Positions 57,917 through 64,000 of a stretch of 64,000 bases of DNA are shown piece by piece (positions within the stretch are counted from its first letter, which is position 1; each line of letters starts with the position of its first letter). Source of the stretch: Phlegmacium glaucopus (taxonomy: Eukaryota; Basidiomycota; Agaricomycetes; Agaricales; Cortinariaceae); contig MU130548.1 in NCBI GenBank assembly GCA_015039465.1, positions 126,294 to 190,293 of the forward strand, read 5' to 3'. The notes under the pieces are model-generated. The model did no database searches and was not told where the DNA came from. It saw nothing but the letters and a program-made list of their open reading frames with translations. The translations under genes and the position numbers were made by a program.

Positions 57917-59862
57917 GACGGCATAAATTTGTGGCAAGGTATGGAATCTTTGAAACGCTCGCTCATAATTAATAACATTAAGTTCAGAGACATATCTAAA
58001 AAGGCACTTATCGATGGTGATAGTCCACAAATCTCTTAGTACCATTTTCCACCAATCGTATTGAGCAAGAACCCCACCGAGTTGCCGTAATTCACTTCTT
58101 GGGGGGGTCTCTCATACCCTGGAGGGGCATAAGATCGAGTGATCAACCCAGGGATTTGTCTTGTAGTTAACGTCACCTGCTCTGATAACAGAACAGGATC
58201 CTTTCCTTCGTTCGCAGCTTCAACAAATCCCGCAGCTTCAAAAGGCAAAAGCTCCATCGTATACTTCCATTGATGCAACATAACCTCGTCAATGATTACC
58301 ATGATTCCTATGGGTACAATGGTACTCACACTGATTGTGATATTTGGAAATTTGAAGCTAGGCTTCAGAGTCTTTACCAGCTCTAATTCTCCCTGCAATA
58401 CACGCTTGTTTACCTCTTTACCTCCTTCCTTAGAATCCCAGAAGTATGCTTGCCCAGCAAGTACCTGAAAATGGGAGCCCTTTGAACCTGTAGCCATGGA
58501 TCTCACTAACCGTAATCGAATGGCTGAGGGATTTCCCAGAACATCAAGCACTTGTTCATCATCCCCCGTAAGAGTGATGATAACTGGAATTGCAGAGCCA
58601 ATAGCATATGAAAGCTGACAATAATTCTTTCAACGTATTATTCTGGCATAATCAAAGAACATAAACTCACCGGCAATGCAATGGCACACTACATAACTTG
58701 AGAATCAGAAATGTTGAACCCTCATGCAAGATGGTGAGTTCAACGTACGGTACATTTTACCTCAACCTGCTTGACTCTGAAAAGTGTCCCTTTCACTTTT
58801 ACAGGAGCCAGGATTTTCCATCCTTCAGGATCGCCATCAGGGCCGATAAGTTGGCTATCTTCTGTGTATGCCAGACGTCTCAGCTCTGATGGGGGATCAG
58901 GGAATGTCTTGGGCAAGTATCCCAAGTTCATCAAAAGGCTACACGGACTTTAGTTCTGGAAAAAATGGTTTTGAACCAGAAGAACGCACGTTTGGTCGAA
59001 GTTCCACATTCCTCGATGCACAGTGACGACGAGCTTGTAATCAATATAAACTGGACTAGCCCGTTCCGTGAGGTTCGGAGGGATACGATAAATCGTCTCG
59101 TTCTTCTTATCATCTTTCATTAGGACCTCGTGCTTCAAGACGAAGCTAAAAGGCCAGGAATGTTTTCCCTTTAACTTGGAGCCATTTTCTGCAGTTGGTG
59201 TCCATAATGTCTGCGTCTGCTGTAAGAAAATGTTATGGTCCTGACCGACGAAAGTGGTTCCTCCCTGTATCTATATTGGAATGAATTTCTCAAAATTATT
59301 TCAAGGGGCGGGGGGCAAATCATCAGACTAACAGAGATCGTGACACCCTTAATACTCTCAGCTTTTTCCAGATCAACTTCAACCTGCCCCGAAATATCAT
59401 CATCTTCGAAGAACACTGGCATCGAACCTGCATCCCTCGACGAACTCTTCACGGACAACGAGAGCCACTTGCGATATTTACCCTCTCCCAAATATCTCTC
59501 GTGCACTGAACCGCTTATAGGAGATTGCTGTGTCTGTACTCTTGTATAACTTGGAAGCTCAGCGTCATCTAGTGTCGGCATGCCGCGATCACTGTAGATA
59601 TTGGTGATGGTGGGATGATAGGCTCCGTCAAAATGCACTATTCCTGCTGAGCTATCTTGAACTATACATTGGGGGTATGCCTGAGAACTGTAACTGAATG
59701 GCTTGTCGCTTCCATAAACTAGCGAGCATGGACATCATCTATTAATAGCAGAACTAGTGGGTGGGTGCCTTCGGGGGATGAAATCCGCCTGAGAGTTCGA
59801 ACTCTAGATAACAATAAGATGATCTATTTTTTGTACGTATGAGATGCGTGGATACTATACAG
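57597..59862. repeat. Tandem duplication unit A
   Basis: This segment begins inside the methyltransferase last exon (CGCCCTCACTAATC) and ends at ...GATACTATACAG. It is repeated directly as unit B at 59863-62577, with arrestin-like gene 1 inside. Confidence 0.85.
58036..59581 (-). CDS. Arrestin-like protein, paralogue 1
   Basis: Five or six exons give about 420 residues, starting MPTLDDAELPSYTRVQ. The N-terminal beta-sandwich has WLSLSVKSSSRDAGSMPVFF, EDDDISGQVEVDLEKAESIK, GVTISV, IQGGTTFVGQDHNIFLQQTQ, LKGKHSWPFSFVLKHEVL, and YRIPPNLTERASPVYIDYKL with VVTVHRG. That is the ordered strand pattern and PF-x-LP-like stretch of fungal arrestin-like (ARRDC-type) proteins. The second half includes PDGDPEGWKILAPVKVKGTL and ends in GLITRSYAPPGYERP plus a short tail. 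No PPxY Nedd4-binding motif was noticed, unlike yeast ART adaptors, so coupling to ubiquitin ligase is unproven. The start codon at 59581 is the first ATG in frame. Confidence 0.82.
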
Positions 59863-59864
59863 AG

Positions 59865-59983
59865 CGCCCTCACTAATCATTTCATACAAGATAAGAGGCC
59901 TTGCAAAGGAAAGCAGCTTTTGGTCGGCTTTCGGACTGTGATTCAAGCTCGAGTTTCGGTTTGTTCTTATTACGGGCACATCC
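59865..59983 (+). pseudogene. Truncated duplicate of the methyltransferase last exon
   Basis: Nearly identical to 57597-57712 (CTCACTAATCATTTCATACA onward). It has a few substitutions and a small insertion and lacks everything upstream and downstream, so it cannot encode the enzyme. Confidence 0.9.
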
Positions 59984-60005
59984 ATGAAATACTTGCTCAT
60001 AATTA

Positions 60006-60597
60006 CAGCAAGGGGGTCCCGGGATTTTAGTCCGTGATCCAAGGAGGGGGGCTTAATTTTTTTCTCTAGTATCATTTTCAACACACATTTCCTGCTACTA
60101 GACAGTATTTATGCCCTTGTATCATCACAACATAGCTATATACAGTTCATATTTGCCCCCTGGGCCAGGTTATTTATGTTTTCAAGTGATAAAAGATTGT
60201 TAAAAACATATAGAGAGTCAGAAAACATATGGAGACCACCTATAACTGGATGATCCAACCACATCCCATCAAAACATACCTAATTTGGACGAAAACATAC
60301 TAATGTTTAGTCTTTTATTTTCAAAAACAATATATCAAGCTCTCAATAGGATGTGGGATTTCGACATCTTCTGTCACGTGGAAGAACTTCCCTTTCTCGG
60401 CAAGTTGAACTTCTGGCTGGAGCTGGTTTAGCTTGGTATTTGTGTTGTTGGGGGAGAAATGCTCAATTTTATATATCTTGTTCTCTTTATACGCATATAT
60501 ACTTATCAGCCTAGGCCTGGAAAGACATGGGCGTATCTTTTATGGGAATATCCATGTGATATGAGAAAATAAAACTCGCGCGTTCACGCAAACCCTG
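60006..60597. mobile_element. 592-bp insertion with TA target-site duplication
   Basis: Compared with unit A (AATTAATAAC near 57966-57975), unit B reads AATTA, then this segment, then TAATAAC, giving a clean TA duplication. The segment starts CAGCAAGGGG and ends AACCCTG, so its ends share CAG/CTG. Beyond that, inverted repeats are weak. TA duplication is the hallmark of Tc1/mariner/pogo-type transposition. No transposase frame is present, so it would be non-autonomous. Confidence 0.7.
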
Positions 60598-60635
60598 TAA
60601 TAACATAAAGTTCAGAGACATTTCCAGAAATGCAC

Positions 60636-62217
60636 TTATCGATGATGATAGTGCACAAATCTCTGATTACCATTCTCCAGCAACCCCACCGAGTTGTTGT
60701 AATCCACTGCCTGAGGTTTCTCATATCCTGGAGGGGCATAGGATCGAGTGATCAACCCAGGGATTTGCCTTGTAGTTAACGTCACCTGCTCTGATAACAG
60801 AACAGGATCCTTTCCTTCGTTCGCAGCTTCAACAAATCCCGCAGCTTCAAAAGGCAAAAGCTCCAGCGTATACTTTCATTGTTGAAACATAAACCTCGTC
60901 AATGATTACAATGCTTCTTATTATAATGGTACTCACACGGATTGTGACATTTGGAAATTTGAAGCTAGGCTTCAGAGTCTTTACCAGCTCTAATTCTCCT
61001 TGCAATACACGCTTGTTTACCTCTTTACCTCCTTCCTTAGAATCCCAGAAGTATGCTTGCCCAGCAAGTGCCTGAAAATGGTTGTCAGTGCGCCTGACAC
61101 CCTTGTCGTCCGTCGCCTCTGGACCTGTAGCCATTGATCTCACTAGCCGTAATCGAATGGCTGAGGGATTTCCCAGAACATCAAGCACTTGTGCGTCATC
61201 CCCCGTAAGAGTGATGATAAATGGAATTGCAGAGCCAATAGTATATGAAAGCTGACAACAACTTTCAATGTACTATTCTGGGATAACCAAAGAACATAAA
61301 CTCACCGGCAATGCAATGGCACACTACATAACTTGAGAATCAGAAATGTTGAACCCTCATGCATGATGGTGAGTTCAACGTACGGTACATTCCACCTCAA
61401 CCTGCTTGACGCTGAAAAGTGTCCCTTTCACTTTTATAGGGGCCAGGATTTTCCATCCTTCAGGATCGCCATCAGGGCCGATAAGTTGGCTACCTTCTGT
61501 GTATGCCAGACGTCTCAGCTCGGATGGGGGATCAGGGAATGTCTTGGGCAGGTATCCCAAGCTCGTCGAAAGGCTGCACGTCGGACTTTAGTTCTGCAAA
61601 AGGAGGTTTGAACCAGAAAACGCACACTTGGTTGACCCTCAACATTCCTCGATGCACAGTAACAATGAGCTTGTAATCAATGTAAGCTGGACTAGCCCGT
61701 TCCGTGAAGTTTGGAGGGATGCGGTACATCGCCTCGTTCTTCTTATCATCTTTCATTAGGACCTCGTGCTTCAAGACGAAGCTAAAAGGCCAGGAATGTT
61801 TTCCCTTTAACTTGGAGCCATTTTCTGCAGTTGGCGTCCATAGTGTCTGTGTCTGCTGTAAGAAAATGTTTTCGTCCTGACCGACGAAAGTGGTTCCTCC
61901 CTGTATCTATATTGGAATGAATTTCTCAAAATTGTTTCAAGGGGCGGGGGGCAAATCATCAGACTAACAGAGATCGTGACACCTTTGATACTCTCAGCTT
62001 TTTCCAGATCAACTTCAACCTGCCCCGAAATATCATCATCTTCGAAGAACACTGGCATCGAACCTGCATCCCTCGACGAACTCTTCACGAACAACGAGAG
62101 CCATTTGTGATCTTTACCCCTTTCCAAAGATCTCTGGTGCACTGAACCGCTTGTAGGAGATTGCTGTGTCTGTACTCTGGTATAACTTGGAAGCTCAGCG
62201 TCATCTGGTGTCGGCAT
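60636..62217 (-). CDS. Arrestin-like protein, paralogue 2
   Basis: The duplicate of paralogue 1, with the same exon layout and long stretches of identity (SSRDAGSMPVFFEDDDISGQ). Differences cluster in the surface region near residues 20-45, and an insertion of about ten residues (TDDKGVRRTDN) precedes HFQALAGQAYFWD. The C-terminus diverges after GLITRSYAPPGYEKP because of a short deletion in the last exon, so its tail (QRFVHYHHR) is unrelated to that of paralogue 1. The exon starting YTLELLPFEAAGF appears shifted if the acceptor is read as GAG. Using an AAG acceptor, which also fits paralogues 1 and 3, keeps frame. It therefore looks expressible rather than a pseudogene. Confidence 0.78.
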
Positions 62218-62741
62218 ACTGCGATCACGTAGATATTGGTGATGGTGGGATAATGGTAGGCTCCATATGTAAAAATGCACTATTGTTCTTCCGCTGCATC
62301 GCTATCTTGAGCTATGCAACGGGAGTATGCCTGGGAACTGTACCTGAGAATGAACGGCTAATTGTGGACTCGCATCTTGTCGCATCCATAAACTAGGCTG
62401 AACTGCAAGCATGGACATCGTCTATTAATAACAGAACTAATCCACGGGTGTGGGTGGGTGCCTTCGGGGAATGAGATCCGCCTGAGAGTTCGAACTCTAA
62501 GGTAACAATAGGATGGTTGTATTTATTGTACGTATGAGATGCGTGGGGGTATAGAGAATGCGTGTCAGACTATACAGATGGCAGTTAACAAAGCAAGATA
62601 AATAGCACGTGCAAAACAAAAAAGAGCGTAATTCCAGAGATATGTGGCTCGCACAAAGATAGACTGGCGATTGGAACGTAAATGCAAGGAAAAAAAGTCG
62701 AGAGGCGTAAAACGAATCCGGTCGTCAATGTTGTAAGATTT

Positions 62742-64000
62742 TCATGATAGAAAAGTACCAGTGTGAAATGTCGGAATATACGTATCGTTATTGCGTGGTG
62801 TGAGCGGGTCATAAGCAGGGGGAGCATAGGCATTTGGGCGAGGGCCTTTGGCATTCATGGTGGCGATTTTTACCGGCTCTGAAAGGAGAGTCGCGGCGTC
62901 TGATGTGAACCCCAATACATCAAAGGGGCAAAGAACGACAGTATACTAGAACGCGGGATCAGTATTACCATCCTCTGCTTTTGTTTTGGAACTTACGGAT
63001 ATGCTGAAATGGCCCATTCCGGAAGTTGGTCGGAGATCCTTTGCAAGTCGTATTTCTCCTTCAAGGTAGCGGGTAGTAGAGTCGCTCCGACTTTCGGATG
63101 AAGGCCACCAGACAGCTGATCCCATGTCTTCTACAGTCTCATTCCATGCAACATCCGGTCTTGATGAGGACGTCTGGTTGTAGAATCTGACGCGGCGTCT
63201 CAAGGAGAGAACAATAGACCTTGGTGCCGAAAGCAAATCCAGAACCTGTGATTCGCTCCCTGTTAAAGCAATGAAGCATGGGAGGACAGTTCCTCTTGCA
63301 TAGCACAGCTGTTTACAGGAAAATATTATCAGTCGACAGCCTTAAAAATGGGAGGAGTGGATGTGGCTCACTGGTTTAGAAAGCGACAGCTGGAAAATGA
63401 GGAGATCATCATGAGTCTGTGAGTGCCGATAAACGAGAGCCCACTGCTTACCGTACACCTGGCCTCCGCTGGATGGGATTTGAAAGCCACGCCTCGCACT
63501 GCAACAGGCCTAAGCGTCTTCCAGCCTTCTGGATCTGTTAGGGGTCCGGGAAGAGGTAGGAATTGCTGGTATGCTAATTGTTTGAGCAATGAGGGAGGAT
63601 CCGGCCTAGTACTAGGGACATATCCAAATGCCGTCTTGATCCTAGAAAAGATAATGTCAGAATAACGTTAGGAAATTTACGTCGAACAAAGGAGTCCACC
63701 TGTTGTCCGCTCGTAGCTTTCCCCGAGAAATGTTGATCGTGAGGTCATATTGGACACTAACTCTCGTATGTCTTTCCAAGAATGTTTCAGGCAGGCGAAA
63801 CGAGCGAGTGTCTCCAGCACCCGTTGGAGCATTGACAGTTCTAGAAATGGGTATCGATAGAGGCCAGGCACAATGTCCAAGTAACCTATCACCTAGGACA
63901 CCATCAGAAGGGGATGGAAGGCGGGGACTGTCAGGAGATTTGGACCAGATAGGCTGCGTATAATTCAGGAAAGCAAAAGAGTCGTCTATGTTAGAGCCAG
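62742..64000 (-). CDS. Arrestin-like protein, paralogue 3 (5' end outside window)
   Basis: A more distant paralogue running off the right edge. Visible pieces match the family: FRLPETFLERHTRVSVQYDL and TINISRGKLRADN (end of the N-terminal sandwich), TDPEGWKTLRPVAVRGVAF (the PEGW motif shared with paralogues 1 and 2), LSAPRSIVLSLRRRVRF, RYLEGEIRLAKDLRPTSGMG, and a last exon YTVVLCPFDVLGFTSDA that ends AYAPPAYDPLTPRNNDTY and a short tail. The PPAY followed by D could be a PPxY-type WW-ligand (P-P-A-Y), which would recruit a Nedd4-family ubiquitin ligase. The N-terminal third is missing from the window. Confidence 0.8.

Larger units (their letters stand above)
59863..62577. repeat. Tandem duplication unit B
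   Basis: A direct copy of unit A. It starts with a methyltransferase fragment and ends at the same ACTATACAG sequence. It differs by a deletion of about 240 bp within the methyltransferase remnant and by the 592-bp insertion at 60006-60597. Confidence 0.85.

Noticed and set aside
60840..60910. Apparent +1 frameshift in arrestin paralogue 2
   Set aside because: An acceptor at AAG|TATACG keeps frame and matches the exon start in paralogues 1 and 3, so no frameshift is needed.

Overview
This window is nuclear DNA of a filamentous basidiomycete, most likely an Agaricomycete (mushroom-forming fungus). Genes are cut by many 45-70 bp GT-AG introns, often into exons of only 20-100 bp. The content is typical of that group: a telomerase reverse transcriptase in about 26 exons, a multi-TM-anchored P450, a GH79 beta-glucuronidase-like enzyme, an OPT transporter and lineage-specific arrestin-like proteins. 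There are no operons. Neighbouring genes are functionally unrelated, so gene context says little about function. Splice junctions were inferred by hand from reading frame, splice signals and remembered family consensus; no search was run.

Left part (1-12.7 kb): a truncated F-box-like gene; a 1.5 kb foldback element with arms of about 640 bp; the transcription elongation factor IWS1/SPN1; a disordered Ser/Pro-rich protein followed by 1.4 kb of extremely pyrimidine-rich DNA; a small two-helix protein divergent from a TPR protein; and a Ca3427-type PBP2 protein divergent from telomerase.

Middle (12.8-43 kb): TERT, followed after only 57 bp by a glutathione peroxidase with two in-frame starts; a P450; a coiled-coil gene; AP-3 beta; a secreted GH79 enzyme; a Rieske + DUF455 fusion head-to-head with RAD51D; a TauD-type dioxygenase; a polyQ-bearing GATA factor; a pRiA4b-ORF3/MYND protein; MED22; and a membrane protein of unknown function.

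Right part (43-64 kb): an OPT oligopeptide transporter; 3.5 kb with no convincing gene but a 39-bp inverted repeat pair; a PB1-domain protein; an Arp10-like dynactin subunit; a peroxisomal adenine-nucleotide carrier; a seven-beta-strand lysine methyltransferase; and three arrestin-like paralogues. The first two arrestin genes come from a recent tandem duplication that also copied the 3' end of the methyltransferase. One copy of the unit later gained a 592-bp insertion flanked by a TA target-site duplication.

No wholly new biological system is evident. The best leads are the tandem duplication with its datable insertion, the foldback element, the Rieske-DUF455 fusion with an unresolved start, the GC-AG introns in IWS1 and in the TERT catalytic core, and a cysteine-rich orphan ORF at 37.4 kb.
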